In this document: positions 18,351 through 27,543 of the stretch, one piece after another
Position numbering within the stretch: the first letter of the stretch is position 1
Layout of the letters: the number at the start of each line of letters is the position of its first letter
NCBI RefSeq assembly: GCF_001524445.2
Contig: NZ_CP013418.1
Span: 1,364,001 to 1,428,000 of the forward strand
Direction: 5' to 3'
DNA from: Burkholderia savannae
GTDB lineage: Bacteria; Pseudomonadota; Gammaproteobacteria; Burkholderiales; Burkholderiaceae
Length of the DNA: 64,000 bases
Position numbers and translations under genes: made by a program
The notes under the pieces: generated by a model
The model's database searches: none
What the model was told of the DNA's origin: nothing
The model's input: the letters and a program-made list of their open reading frames with translations, nothing else

Positions 18351-18662
18351 TTACTTGCGCGCTTCGTTCAGCGTCGCGTCGCTCGTCTCCTTAGTGGACG
18401 AGGTCGACGAAGTCGTCGGAGTCGACGTGGCCGCCGCCGACGACGACGGCGAGCGCACCGAATCGATCGCCTTGCGCGTGCGCGTCGACGTTGCCTGCAC
18501 CGCCTCGTCGGTCGCCGAGCGCACGCCCTGGTTGACCTGCGACGTCGCCGCCTGCGTCACCTGCTCCTTCACCGACTGGAACAGCTGACCCAACTGCGCA
18601 TGGCTGCTCATCGAGATGAGCCCCACCACGATCCCCGCCACGATTTGCTTCGTCATCGACAT
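18351..18662 (-). CDS. Small secreted/periplasmic protein of unknown function
   Basis: 103 aa with a clear signal peptide (MTKQIVAGIVVGLISMSSHA, cleavage predicted after SHA). The mature chain begins QLGQLFQSVKEQVTQAATSQ, is predicted helical, and ends in a Ser/Thr-rich tail with almost no hydrophobics. The second ATG (18656) has better spacing to the GGAGAG Shine-Dalgarno than the first. It lies 147 bp after the 119-aa gene downstream of tssM. No recognised domain. The signal peptide argues against delivery as a type VI cargo from the cytoplasm; an envelope protein is more likely. Confidence 0.7.
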   Translation of the reverse strand: MSMTKQIVAGIVVGLISMSSHAQLGQLFQSVKEQVTQAATSQVNQGVRSATDEAVQATSTRTRKAIDSVRSPSSSAAATSTPTTSSTSSTKETSDATLNEARK

Positions 18663-18809
18663 CTCTCCATCCTCACAAAAGATTGAAACGGGCGCGCCGG
18701 CGCGCGCCCGGAATTCGCCTGTGCACCGCCAGGCGTCGCGCGGCGCGCGACGACGCCCGCGCGCGAAGCGCGCCGACGCCGACGCAGCTGCCCACGCAGC
18801 CGAACCGCA

Positions 18810-19169
18810 TCACTTTCCGGTCCTGAACGGCGCGAAGAAGATCGACGGCATTTCCTCCGGGAAGCCGACGGCGTTGGTCGGACGCAGGTCGCGCATGTCG
18901 ACGTTGAAGTCGTAGGTCTTCTGACGCTGCTGGTTGTCCTGGTGGATCATCACCTGCTTGTCGACCGCGGACTTGATCGACGACATGTGCTCGAGCATCT
19001 TCGAGCCCACATCCTGCACGTTGCCGATCAGGTTGCTCGCATTGCTCGACGACGCCGTCGACAGATTCGGAATCGAATCCATGAACGGCTTGGCCATCGA
19101 GCCGCTCGCATCCTGCCCGTACTGGTGCGCGTTATTGCATGCGGCGAAGATTTCCTTCGGATCAATCAT
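18810..19169 (-). CDS. Small conserved-looking protein downstream of tssM, candidate T6SS accessory or secreted protein
   Basis: 119 aa, no signal peptide and no membrane span, starting MIDPKEIFAACNNAHQYGQD. A helical, Ser/Asn/Met-rich middle is followed by a charged segment (KTYDFNVDMRDLRPTNA) and FPEEMPSIFFAPF near the end. A good RBS (AGGAG, 6 bases before the ATG) lies 58 bp after the tssM stop, so it is probably in the T6SS transcript. In B. thailandensis a Mn-binding T6SS-4 substrate (TseM) is encoded next to its cluster. Whether this gene is that one cannot be decided from sequence here. Function otherwise unknown. Confidence 0.75.
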   Translation of the reverse strand: MIDPKEIFAACNNAHQYGQDASGSMAKPFMDSIPNLSTASSSNASNLIGNVQDVGSKMLEHMSSIKSAVDKQVMIHQDNQQRQKTYDFNVDMRDLRPTNAVGFPEEMPSIFFAPFRTGK

Positions 19170-19227
19170 GTCTTGCTCCTTTTCAATGTGCGCGCCCTGC
19201 GGCGCATGAATACCGATGCTCGACGCA

Positions 19228-22200
19228 TCACGACGGACACCTGAACGACTGCAGGATGCCCGACCATATCGGCGACGGCAGCGTGAGCGCCTGCCATTCG
19301 ATGCGTACCGTGCCGAGGCTCGTCTGATACAGCCGCTCGCGACGGTCCGCCGTACCCGTGCCGCCGATCGCCTGCCCCGCGTCGAAGAAGCGGAACAGCG
19401 CCCACGGCCCGTCGAACTGCAACGTCGTCATCCGGCCGTCGACGGACTTCAGTTGCAGCTTGATCGCGAGCTGCGTGTTCTGGTTGGTCCAGTCGATCCG
19501 GTGCGGCGACGTCACGCCGTGCGCGAAGCGCAGCGTCTGTCCGCCGACCACGAGCTGCGCTTCGGACAACTGCGAATCCATGTCGATGAAGCGCAGCACG
19601 GTCGACACACGCAAGTGCCCCGAATCGTCGAGCATCGCGCCGCGAATGCGGTCGGCCGTCTCGTACGAATTGAGGACCGACTGGCTGACCATCCCGTTCG
19701 GCCCGCCGTTCGAGCGCAGCGCCTGCCACGGCTTCGCGGACGTGTCGACGTACGCGGCGAGGTGATCGCGGAAGTACGTCGCCATCAGGCCTTGCGAGCT
19801 GAACAATCGTTCGAAGTCCTCGACGCCCGCGTCCGCCTGCGTGTTGCGGCGCAACGGATAGCGGCCCGTGAAACCCTGATCGCAGACCATCTTCGTCGCG
19901 CCCGCCGCGCCGCGATTGAGCAACGCGCCGGATTCGCGCGTCGTCATCGTGCTGCCGCTGCTCACGAGGTCGAGCATGATTCCGCGCACGGGCTCCGGCT
20001 GACGCGCGGCCGTCTCCTTCAGCCGCGAGAACGCGTCGTACTGCGCGGGCAGCACCTGGCCCGCCTGCAGCGCGCCGTTGACGAGCCCGAGCTGCCGATA
20101 CAGCGGCTCGAACAGGCGCGACAGCGGATTGGTGGCCACCGAGCTGTTGCGGTTCAACTGCGCGGCGAGCTGGCGGATCGCCTGGAAGTGCTCTTCGACG
20201 ACGTGCTCGGGCAGCAGCACGGTCCGATAGTGCTGGCCGCTCAGCTCGCCGACGATCTGCCGCCGGCCCTTCTCGAAGCGGTACTTCTGCCGATCGATCC
20301 AGCTGTCGATGTTGCCTTCGTCGCTCGCGCCCGTGAGCGTCGTCTCGCGCGCGGCGAAGCGCAGCAGGTTCGCGAGCGGCGACTGCGCCTCCATCATCGC
20401 GGCCGCGAGCTGCGACGCGTCGTCGAGCCCCGTCACGCCGCGCACCGTCACGTCGTTCAGGAAGTTCTGCCAGGCGCCGATGTAGTCCTGAAGGAACTGG
20501 TTGCGCGCGGAATCGGCGAGCTTCTGCACGAGCCCGTCGATCTGGAAGCTGTTGCCCGACAGCGTCTCGTCGCGCAGCACCCAGCTCTCTTCCTCGAGCA
20601 TCGCGCGCGCGCTCTTCTGCAACCTCGGCAGGAACACGTCCGTGTAGCCCGCGCGCGTGAACCAGCCGGACACCGCGGTATCGGTCGACGGCACGTTGCT
20701 GCGCATGCGCAGGCTCATCGCCGCCTCGAAGCCCGCCGCGCGCGACAGCGAAATGTCGTTCACCTGCTGCGGCAGCCCCTGTGCGTGGATGTGCTGCAGC
20801 ACGCGCGTGACGAGCGGAATCTGCGCGGCCTTCGCGCGCGCCGAGCGCACGAGGTTCGCGTCCTCCGGCGTCGCCGGCACGTTCTTCAGCGATATCAGCG
20901 TGCGCACGTGCGCGAGCAGCGAGCGCCGGTCGTCGTCCGAGTACTGGCCGCCCGACAGCGTGTCCCAGCGGCCGTCGAGCCAGCGCACGACGTCGTCCGC
21001 CGAGCGTCGATCAGGACGGCAAAGCATCAGGTAGACCTTCAGCGTCTGGTAAATGTCGCCCGGCGTGCCGTCGACCTGCGACACGAGCGTGCGCCGCACT
21101 TCGTTGTACAGCTCCGGCATCAGCATCTTCTGCAAGTGCCGGTAATAGGTGTCGCGCGCCGTCTCGGCGACGAGCCCGTGCTCGAAGTACGGCGTCGCCA
21201 TCCCCTGCGCGGCGTCCTCGGCCTGCAGCTGCGCGTAGCGCATCTGGTTCGCGATCTCGATGAGCGTCGAGCCGCCGTCGTTACCGTACGACGCATCGGC
21301 CTGCGCGAGCCGCTTCGCCTCGGTGAACTGCGCCCACACGCCGTCGAGGTAGTCGCGCTCGGTGACGTAACCCCAGCCGAACCACAGCAGGAGGCCCAAC
21401 ACGACGATCGGCACCGCGCTCCAGCGCAGCGCGTCGCCCAGGCGGCCGCGCCACGATTTCGGGCCGCTCGGCCGCACGGCGTCGCGCTCGAGCGACACCT
21501 GCCGGATGAGCGGCGTCCACAGCTCGTTCAGCGACCGCGACGGCACCGGCAGCCCCGCCGCGCCGGCGCCCGCCGCGGCCGCCGGATGCGCATCGGCGAG
21601 CTCGGCCATCGAGCCGAGCCACACGCCGCGCAGCCGCGCGGCCGTACGCGTGTCGCCCGGCGCGAGCGCGACGTGCAGCCATGCGACGAGCGCCTTCTGC
21701 ATGCGGCTCAGCGTCTCGACGAAGCGCAACTGCGCATGGTTCATCGACACCTCGGTCGCGGCGGGCGCGGAATACAGCACCTGCTGCTGCACCCGCTGCT
21801 GCAGGCCTTGCAGCGCGTATTGCCACGTCGCGTCGGCGCGCGCGGCGTCAGCCTCGGCGCCGTCGTCAGGCAGGCTGAAGCCGACGCCCCTCACCCACTT
21901 CGACGCGTCCAGCAGCGACAGCGTCGACACCGCGCCGTCGAGCCGATCGAGCCCGTTCAGCGCGACATACACCTGCACCTGCTGACCGAACGCCTCGTGC
22001 ATCTCGTCGAGCCGCGCGCGCACCGAGTCCGCGAGACGCTTGCGCGCGTCGAGCGGCGCATCGATCATGTCGACGCCGTCGAGGCACAGCACGACGCCGC
22101 TGATCGGCGCGCCCTTGCGCAGCCGGCGCATGCCGCGCAGCAGCTTGCGCCAAGCTTCGAGCTCGGCCTCGTCGACACCCGCGCGCAGGCTCCAGCGGCC

Positions 22201-22731
22201 GCCGACATCGAACCACACCGCTTCGCGCGTGATCCGGAAGTTGAAATCGTCGCCGCGGCCGTACGTCGCGTCGGAGCCGAGCACGCGGTCCTGCACCGAG
22301 CCCGACACGTTGACCGCCTTCGCGACGAAGCTCGTCTTGCCACTGCCTTCCGAGCCGAGCACCAGATACCACGGCAGCGTCGCGCGATGCTGGCGCGTGA
22401 GCGCGCCGACCCAGCGCTTCCAGCGGCCGCGCGGCTCCTTCTGCCAGCGCTCCTTCAGTTGCTGGTCGAGGGTGCGCAGATGCTTGTCGACGAAATCGAG
22501 CTGCTTCGTCTTCGGCGCGACCTTGACCTGCCGCGGACTCATCGCGAGCCGCGCCCAAAGGCGCGCGAGCGTCGGCCAGAAGCCCCAGATCAGCACCAGC
22601 GCGACGAGGATCTCGCGCACCCACACGGGGCCGAGCGGGTGATAGATGCCGAACGCGAAGAGCGGCCCCACCCACCAGATCAGGATCGCGATCAGGATCG
22701 CCGCGAATACTCTCAAGCTCGTGCGAATCAT
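19228..22731 (-). CDS. tssM: T6SS membrane-complex protein TssM (IcmF family)
   Basis: 1167 aa inner-membrane protein. Two N-terminal membrane spans (about 8-28 and 38-55), a cytoplasmic ATPase-like domain with Walker A GSEGSGKT at 126-133, a third span near 432-450 (VVLGLLLWFGWGYV), then a large periplasmic IcmF region ending in a C-terminal domain that contacts TssJ. The intact Walker A is notable because several TssM proteins lack it. It overlaps the tssL stop by four bases (ATGA). It forms the TssJLM trans-envelope complex with its neighbours. Length is typical (1100-1300 aa). Confidence 0.96.
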   Translation of the reverse strand: MIRTSLRVFAAILIAILIWWVGPLFAFGIYHPLGPVWVREILVALVLIWGFWPTLARLWARLAMSPRQVKVAPKTKQLDFVDKHLRTLDQQLKERWQKEPRGRWKRWVGALTRQHRATLPWYLVLGSEGSGKTSFVAKAVNVSGSVQDRVLGSDATYGRGDDFNFRITREAVWFDVGGRWSLRAGVDEAELEAWRKLLRGMRRLRKGAPISGVVLCLDGVDMIDAPLDARKRLADSVRARLDEMHEAFGQQVQVYVALNGLDRLDGAVSTLSLLDASKWVRGVGFSLPDDGAEADAARADATWQYALQGLQQRVQQQVLYSAPAATEVSMNHAQLRFVETLSRMQKALVAWLHVALAPGDTRTAARLRGVWLGSMAELADAHPAAAAGAGAAGLPVPSRSLNELWTPLIRQVSLERDAVRPSGPKSWRGRLGDALRWSAVPIVVLGLLLWFGWGYVTERDYLDGVWAQFTEAKRLAQADASYGNDGGSTLIEIANQMRYAQLQAEDAAQGMATPYFEHGLVAETARDTYYRHLQKMLMPELYNEVRRTLVSQVDGTPGDIYQTLKVYLMLCRPDRRSADDVVRWLDGRWDTLSGGQYSDDDRRSLLAHVRTLISLKNVPATPEDANLVRSARAKAAQIPLVTRVLQHIHAQGLPQQVNDISLSRAAGFEAAMSLRMRSNVPSTDTAVSGWFTRAGYTDVFLPRLQKSARAMLEEESWVLRDETLSGNSFQIDGLVQKLADSARNQFLQDYIGAWQNFLNDVTVRGVTGLDDASQLAAAMMEAQSPLANLLRFAARETTLTGASDEGNIDSWIDRQKYRFEKGRRQIVGELSGQHYRTVLLPEHVVEEHFQAIRQLAAQLNRNSSVATNPLSRLFEPLYRQLGLVNGALQAGQVLPAQYDAFSRLKETAARQPEPVRGIMLDLVSSGSTMTTRESGALLNRGAAGATKMVCDQGFTGRYPLRRNTQADAGVEDFERLFSSQGLMATYFRDHLAAYVDTSAKPWQALRSNGGPNGMVSQSVLNSYETADRIRGAMLDDSGHLRVSTVLRFIDMDSQLSEAQLVVGGQTLRFAHGVTSPHRIDWTNQNTQLAIKLQLKSVDGRMTTLQFDGPWALFRFFDAGQAIGGTGTADRRERLYQTSLGTVRIEWQALTLPSPIWSGILQSFRCPS

Positions 22732-24440
22732 GGTTGACGGCCCTCCGTCGTCGCATAAGGCAGTTGTCCTTCAGGCGCGATCTCGACGCCTTCCGGCATC
22801 GCCGGGCGCATCGGGACCTGGCCGGGCTTCTCCGGCTGCTGCAGGTTCAGGTTGCGGTCGTGGCGCTGCGCGCCGTCGGGAATCACCTTCCACAGCACGT
22901 CGACGCGGCGGTTGCGTTCGTACGCGGCGGGCGTCTTTGCCGTGTCGATCGGCTGCCCGTCGCCGCGCCCCGAATACTCGATGTTGCGCTGCACCGAGTT
23001 CTCCGGCGCGCGCGCGCCGCCCGGCAGCGCGGTCTTGCGCAGTTCGTCGGCGACGGTGCGCGCCCGCGCTTCCGACAGCGCCTGGTTGTCCGGGAACTCG
23101 CTCGTGCGAATCGGCCGCGAATCGGTGTGGCCGATCACCTCGAGGTCGCCCGGCCACGGCGCGAACGCGAGGCCGAGCCGCTCGATGTTGTGCATGAAGT
23201 CCGGTCGCACGTTCGCCTTGCCCACGTCGAACGCGCCATCGCTCTTGAACACGAGCAGCCAGCCTTGCGGATGCTTGTACGCCGTGAGCCACCCTTCCGT
23301 CAGGATCTGCGGCAGCGGCGGCGGCAGCGTCTCCGCGATGTTGATCGTGCGCGTGGGCGGCATCCACGCGGCGAGCGCGTTGCGGATCGGCCGCCCCTGC
23401 GAATCGAGCCACAGGCTGATCGCGCCGTAGGCGAGCGCCAGCACGCCGAGCGCGACGACCGCCGCGCGGCCGGCCGTCCACCACGAGCGGCGCCGCTTCG
23501 CGGGCGTGACGAGATCGGTGCCGAGCGGCTCGGGCGGCACGTGATGCCAGATGAGCGCATGCAGCTGCGAGCGCAGGTCCTGCAACAGCACGTCGCCGCG
23601 ATCGAGCACGCGGTAGCGGCCCTGCCAGCCGAGCGACAGGATCAGTTCGTAGAACGACAGAAGCGAGATCGGCGGCTCGGGGGCCTTCATCCAGCGCGAC
23701 AGGTCGGCGAACGCGTCCTCGCCGCCCCACGCGTCGTCGTGGAATTCGACGAGCAAGCTGCGCTCGCCGTCGTAGACGACCTGCGAGTGCTCGCGCGCCG
23801 AATCGTTGACGGTCTCGTCGAGATACGTGCAAAGCAAGTACGACGCGTCGCGGATCTGCTCCCATTCGCAGCCGGAGCCGGCAAGCCGCTCGCGGTAGAG
23901 CCGCACTTCGAGCCCGAGCTGCGTGCGGATCGCGGCCTGGTTGAGCGGCCCGGCCGCGAGATGCCGCTGCAATTGCAGCACCGCGGGCAGCGCGTGCGAC
24001 ACGAACGGGTTGTTCCAGCTCGCCTGCTGCAACCCCGCCTTCATGATCGCGGCCTGCTCGCCCTGCGGGTTGTAGACGACGGGCGACGCCCCGCGCGTGT
24101 CGGCGGGCGCCGCGGCGCCGCCCGGCACCGGGAATTGCAGCACGGCGGGATTGCGGGGCGAGCCGTCGGCATGCGGCAGCGCGTCGCTCGCGGGATGCGC
24201 GCTCGGCGCGGCGGCCGACGATGTGAAGCTCGGCGCACCCGAGCTCGCCGCGCCGCCCGACGCGGCGACGTTCGTCGTGCCGGTGGTCGACACGGCGGAA
24301 CTCGACATCGCCGCGCTCGACAGCGACGACAGCGTCGGAATCCGCGTCGCGAGATCCGGATTCGCCGCCGCGCGATCGAGCATGTTGGACGCCATCGATA
24401 CGCGGCGCAGCGTGGTGGACAGGTTTCGTAGCAGGCTCAT
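22728..24440 (-). CDS. tssL: T6SS membrane-complex protein TssL with C-terminal OmpA-like domain
   Basis: 570 aa. A Ser/Ala-rich low-complexity N-terminus (1-130), the DotU/IcmH cytoplasmic bundle (about 135-310, with YLLCTYLDETVND), one membrane span (about 330-350) and a periplasmic OmpA/MotB peptidoglycan-binding domain (about 400-535, IGHTDSRPI, NQALSEARA, NRRVDV). This is the evolved TssL class that anchors the apparatus to peptidoglycan by itself, so no separate TagL is needed. It lies 25 bp after tssK and overlaps tssM. The tail after the OmpA domain is Pro/Gln-rich. Confidence 0.95.
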   Translation of the reverse strand: MSLLRNLSTTLRRVSMASNMLDRAAANPDLATRIPTLSSLSSAAMSSSAVSTTGTTNVAASGGAASSGAPSFTSSAAAPSAHPASDALPHADGSPRNPAVLQFPVPGGAAAPADTRGASPVVYNPQGEQAAIMKAGLQQASWNNPFVSHALPAVLQLQRHLAAGPLNQAAIRTQLGLEVRLYRERLAGSGCEWEQIRDASYLLCTYLDETVNDSAREHSQVVYDGERSLLVEFHDDAWGGEDAFADLSRWMKAPEPPISLLSFYELILSLGWQGRYRVLDRGDVLLQDLRSQLHALIWHHVPPEPLGTDLVTPAKRRRSWWTAGRAAVVALGVLALAYGAISLWLDSQGRPIRNALAAWMPPTRTINIAETLPPPLPQILTEGWLTAYKHPQGWLLVFKSDGAFDVGKANVRPDFMHNIERLGLAFAPWPGDLEVIGHTDSRPIRTSEFPDNQALSEARARTVADELRKTALPGGARAPENSVQRNIEYSGRGDGQPIDTAKTPAAYERNRRVDVLWKVIPDGAQRHDRNLNLQQPEKPGQVPMRPAMPEGVEIAPEGQLPYATTEGRQP

Positions 24441-24465
24441 AGCAGATTGCGTCTCATGTCGTGGG

Positions 24466-25827
24466 TCACGCCACCTTGCCGTCTCTCAGCCCCCAGGCTT
24501 CGAAGCGAAGATCGGGGAAATCGCCGACGATGCGCAGCGCCATCGCCGAGCCGGCGAGGGTCTGCTTCCAGAACGGGTCGGTCGATTCCACTTCGAAGTA
24601 CGTGCTTTGGGCGTAGTAGGGAATCTGGCGCGGGGGATTGGGCAACGCGTTCAGACGCGCGCCCGGCAGTTGCAGGTCCACGAGCTTCTGGATCTGCTCG
24701 ACGGCGCCCAGCTTCGTCTGCTGCGGCAGCAACTGCCGCAGCTTCTCCGCCGGCATCGCGGCCGAAAACGCGAAAATCAGTTTCTTCAGGTTCCACTGCT
24801 TGTCGATGATGCAGATGTGCACCTGATCGCCGCGATCCTCGAAGCGCAGCGGCAACACCGGCGTCTCGATCACGCGCGCGAGCGCCTGGCGCAGCATCAT
24901 CGCGAGCGGCTCGAAGCTCGTCTGAAGATCGTCGTGGTTGTAGCCGAGCTCGCGATCGGCGAGCTCCTCGTCGACGCCCGGCAGCACGCTCAGGCGCCCG
25001 AGCAGGCCGACGAGCTCGTGGTACAGCATCGCGGGCGGCAGCGGATCGAACGCGTCGAGGTTCGCGAGACGCATCCGGTACTCGGCGATCGCCTGGCGCA
25101 GCAGCAGCTCGATCAGATCGGCGACGCCGCCGCCCGTCGACAGCACGCGCTGCGCTGACGTGCTCGCGAGCCGCACGCGCAGCGTGCTCTGCAATTCGTC
25201 GATCAGCGAGCGCAGCACGAGATGCGCGCGCGTGTCGAGCAGCGGCGGGATGAAGCGCGGATCGAGCGACACCGTGCGGCTCGCATTGCGGCCCGCGACG
25301 CGCGCGATCGGCAGCGCGACTTCATCCGAACGCAATTGCGACTTCCAGCAAAGGCGCGAAACGAGCTGGCCCGTCTCGATCGTCAGGCGCCGCGGCGTGC
25401 CGGGCGCGTCGAGCCCGACCGCGAGATCGGGCACTTCGGTCGACACCGCGCGATAGCGCGACGCCGATGCGACGTCGCCGAACGCCATCTCCGGGCCGCC
25501 CGTGCGCGCGGCTTGCAGCGCGAGGCACGCGATGTCGCCCGCCTGCGCGAGCTCGGTCTCGAGCGGCGGCGGCAGCGGATCGTCGGACGGCAGCGAGAAC
25601 GCGGTGCCGTCCTGGAACACGCCGCGCGCGTGGCGCAGCCCGAGCCTGCCGAGCCCGAGGCCGTCCTGATCGAGATCGAGCAGCGTGAAGCCCCAGCCGT
25701 GATTCGACGTCTGACCGAGCCGCAGTGCGGCCTGATGCGCGAGATGCCGCTCGAGCTGCTGGAAGTGCTGCGTCTCGATCAGCATGCCGTCGCTCCACGC
25801 GACCGGTCCTACCGGCAGACTACTCAT
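24466..25827 (-). CDS. tssK: T6SS baseplate protein TssK
   Basis: 453 aa. Opens with the family hallmark VAWSDGMLIETQHFQQLERH and ends FEAWGLRDGKVA. TssK trimers link the baseplate (TssEFG and VgrG) to TssL-TssM at the inner membrane. The length is standard (about 445-455 aa). It overlaps the tssJ stop (ATGA at 25824-25827). It is in the membrane-complex half of the operon (JKLM order). Confidence 0.95.
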   Translation of the reverse strand: MSSLPVGPVAWSDGMLIETQHFQQLERHLAHQAALRLGQTSNHGWGFTLLDLDQDGLGLGRLGLRHARGVFQDGTAFSLPSDDPLPPPLETELAQAGDIACLALQAARTGGPEMAFGDVASASRYRAVSTEVPDLAVGLDAPGTPRRLTIETGQLVSRLCWKSQLRSDEVALPIARVAGRNASRTVSLDPRFIPPLLDTRAHLVLRSLIDELQSTLRVRLASTSAQRVLSTGGGVADLIELLLRQAIAEYRMRLANLDAFDPLPPAMLYHELVGLLGRLSVLPGVDEELADRELGYNHDDLQTSFEPLAMMLRQALARVIETPVLPLRFEDRGDQVHICIIDKQWNLKKLIFAFSAAMPAEKLRQLLPQQTKLGAVEQIQKLVDLQLPGARLNALPNPPRQIPYYAQSTYFEVESTDPFWKQTLAGSAMALRIVGDFPDLRFEAWGLRDGKVA

Positions 25828-26405
25828 TGCCTGCTTCTCCTTGTCCCATAGGTGGTTTTCGTCTTGCGCTCGGGCGGCGGCTCGTCGATGCGCACGGCCG
25901 ATGCGGACATCACACCGCCGACGGGCACCGGCCCCGGCAACAACGCGTTGTAGATGCCGTCGCGGTCAAGCCAGACGGCCATGTGAATCAATCCGCGGCC
26001 CTCGACGCGCACGCGCAGCGGCGCGTAGTTCGCCGGCCGACGCGCGTAGTCGGCGTCGGCGACGAGCCAGAGATCGCCCGAGCGCGGCAGGCTCAACGAG
26101 AACTGCAGCACCTGGTTCGGCGCGATCACGTGGCGCGAATCGGCGACGACCGTGCTGTCCTGCCCGCGCGATGCGCACGACGAATCGTCGCCGCCCTGCG
26201 TCGGCAGCCAGTCGGCCGCGGTCACGACGTACACGCACGTCTGAATCGGACGCGCCTCGCCAGCCGGCGCGGCGTTCAGGCGGCCGCCGCCGACGAGCGT
26301 CACGTGCAGTTGCCGCGGTTCTTCCGGCTTCGACGACGAGAACGCCGAACAACCGGCGAGCACGCCGAGCGCGAGCGCCGCCGCGATCGATTTGAAGGGG
26401 CCCAT
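25824..26405 (-). CDS. tssJ: T6SS outer-membrane lipoprotein TssJ
   Basis: 193 aa. Lipoprotein signal MGPFKSIAAALALGVLAGC with lipobox LAGC (Cys19), followed by a beta-sandwich with family features: CVYVVTAADWL, VIAPNQVLQFSLSLP and VWLDRDGIYNALLPGPVPVGG. It docks on the periplasmic C-terminus of TssM. No strong RBS precedes the ATG at 26405; a GTG four codons upstream (26417) is an alternative. It follows the PAAR-like gene by 17 bp and overlaps tssK. Confidence 0.88.
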   Translation of the reverse strand: MGPFKSIAAALALGVLAGCSAFSSSKPEEPRQLHVTLVGGGRLNAAPAGEARPIQTCVYVVTAADWLPTQGGDDSSCASRGQDSTVVADSRHVIAPNQVLQFSLSLPRSGDLWLVADADYARRPANYAPLRVRVEGRGLIHMAVWLDRDGIYNALLPGPVPVGGVMSASAVRIDEPPPERKTKTTYGTRRSRQ

Positions 26406-26422
26406 CTTGCGACGCACGATGT

Positions 26423-26812
26423 TCAGCTGAGAGTCATCGTGATCGTCTGCGACGGAACAGCGGAAAAACCGGCCGTGTTCTGGTTGTTCGGCAGGTTGGT
26501 GTCCGTGAGCCGCGTCTGCGGCGCACCCTGGATCATCACCTTGCTCGAGCCTTTCGCGTGTCGCGACGGCCCCGACACCGTGCCCGACGCAACGCCGCCC
26601 ATCGAGCCCGGCTCGTCGCTGTGAGTGACCGGAATGATCGTGTTCAGGTTGTGCACCGGACCGCCCGCATAGATGATGTTCGGCACGTTCGGCACGGCCT
26701 CGGGCTTGTTCGCGATGTTCGTGTACGGCATGGGAATGGCGAGGGGCGGCGTCTTGCAGACGTCGTTCCCCGGCGCGATCGCCATCCCCCCGGCTGAGCA
26801 ATTTGCAAACAT
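26423..26812 (-). CDS. PAAR-like (DUF4150) T6SS spike-tip protein
   Basis: 129 aa, starting MFANCSAGGMAIAPGNDVCKT with a strong GGAGG RBS. DUF4150/PAAR-like proteins cap the VgrG trimer and sharpen the spike. Visible family elements are the short Gly/Pro-rich N-terminus, PMPYTNIANKPEAVPNVPNI and HSDEPGSMGGVASGT. It has no C-terminal toxin extension, so it probably serves as a bare tip. It sits between the DUF3540 gene and tssJ, the usual company of DUF2169/pentapeptide spike accessories. Confidence 0.88.
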   Translation of the reverse strand: MFANCSAGGMAIAPGNDVCKTPPLAIPMPYTNIANKPEAVPNVPNIIYAGGPVHNLNTIIPVTHSDEPGSMGGVASGTVSGPSRHAKGSSKVMIQGAPQTRLTDTNLPNNQNTAGFSAVPSQTITMTLS

Positions 26813-26848
26813 GACTACCTCCTTCAAGAAACCGGGCGCGAGCGACGC

Positions 26849-27541
26849 TCAGCCCATGTGAATCTGGCCTGCGTCGATCTTCAGCAGCGACGCCGCGGTG
26901 ACGACCGCGCTCTTCGCGTGCATCGCCATGTGCCGCTCGGTGTGGACGACCGTGCTGCCCGCGTGCGTCGCGTCGGTGCCGCTCACGTGCGTCTGGCGCT
27001 CGGCCGCCGCCTGCGTCACCACCTGCGCGCGGCTCGCGAGCTGCGCGGCCTCGAGCGACAACCGATCGCGCGCCTCGACGCGCACGTCGCGCGCGCGAAG
27101 CGCGACGTGCGCGTCGCCAAAATCCAATAAGACCTCGCGGTTCTTCTCACCGCGCTTTTCGCCGCCCGCCGCGCCGCGCTCGAGCACCGCGAGCACCCAG
27201 CAGTGCTCGCCTTCGCGGCAGATCTGCACGAGATCGCCCGGCTCCGGCGCGACCACGCAGCTCACCGCCTTCCTCGCGCGCAGCACGACGCCCGGCTGCA
27301 CCGCGACGGGCCATTCGCCCGCCGCCGTGCGCTTGCCGTCGATGCGCGCGAGCGTCGTCGACGCGGCGGCGGGCGAGGACGATGCCGGCGCATCCGCCGG
27401 CTCGGCTTGCTCGCATGCCTTCTCATCGCGCACGCGCGCACCGCCCTTCATGATCCGCGTCAGCGCGTGACGCGACGCCGCGTCGTCGTCCGATTCGTAT
27501 GCAAGCGCGTCGTGCGCGACAACCATTTCCCGCATGCTCAT
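26849..27541 (-). CDS. DUF3540 domain protein, T6SS spike-associated
   Basis: 230 aa, start at MSMREMVVAHDAL (27541). The N-terminal third is Ala-rich and probably flexible. The core (about 90-225) has the DUF3540 pattern GDLVQICREGEHCWVLAVLER, VLLDFGDAHVALRARDVRVE, then a regular beta-repeat-like region ending AASLLKIDAGQIHMG, suggestive of a small beta-helix. Genes of this family accompany DUF2169, pentapeptide and PAAR-like genes in T6SS loci. The exact role is unknown, probably in spike assembly or cargo loading. It lies 2 bp after the pentapeptide gene. Confidence 0.85.
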   Translation of the reverse strand: MSMREMVVAHDALAYESDDDAASRHALTRIMKGGARVRDEKACEQAEPADAPASSSPAAASTTLARIDGKRTAAGEWPVAVQPGVVLRARKAVSCVVAPEPGDLVQICREGEHCWVLAVLERGAAGGEKRGEKNREVLLDFGDAHVALRARDVRVEARDRLSLEAAQLASRAQVVTQAAAERQTHVSGTDATHAGSTVVHTERHMAMHAKSAVVTAASLLKIDAGQIHMG

Positions 27542-27543
27542 CG

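Noticed and set aside
19216..22737. Very long (1173-codon) plus-strand open frame
   Set aside because: Entirely antisense to tssM, Arg/His-rich composition typical of GC-driven shadows, no RBS or domain.
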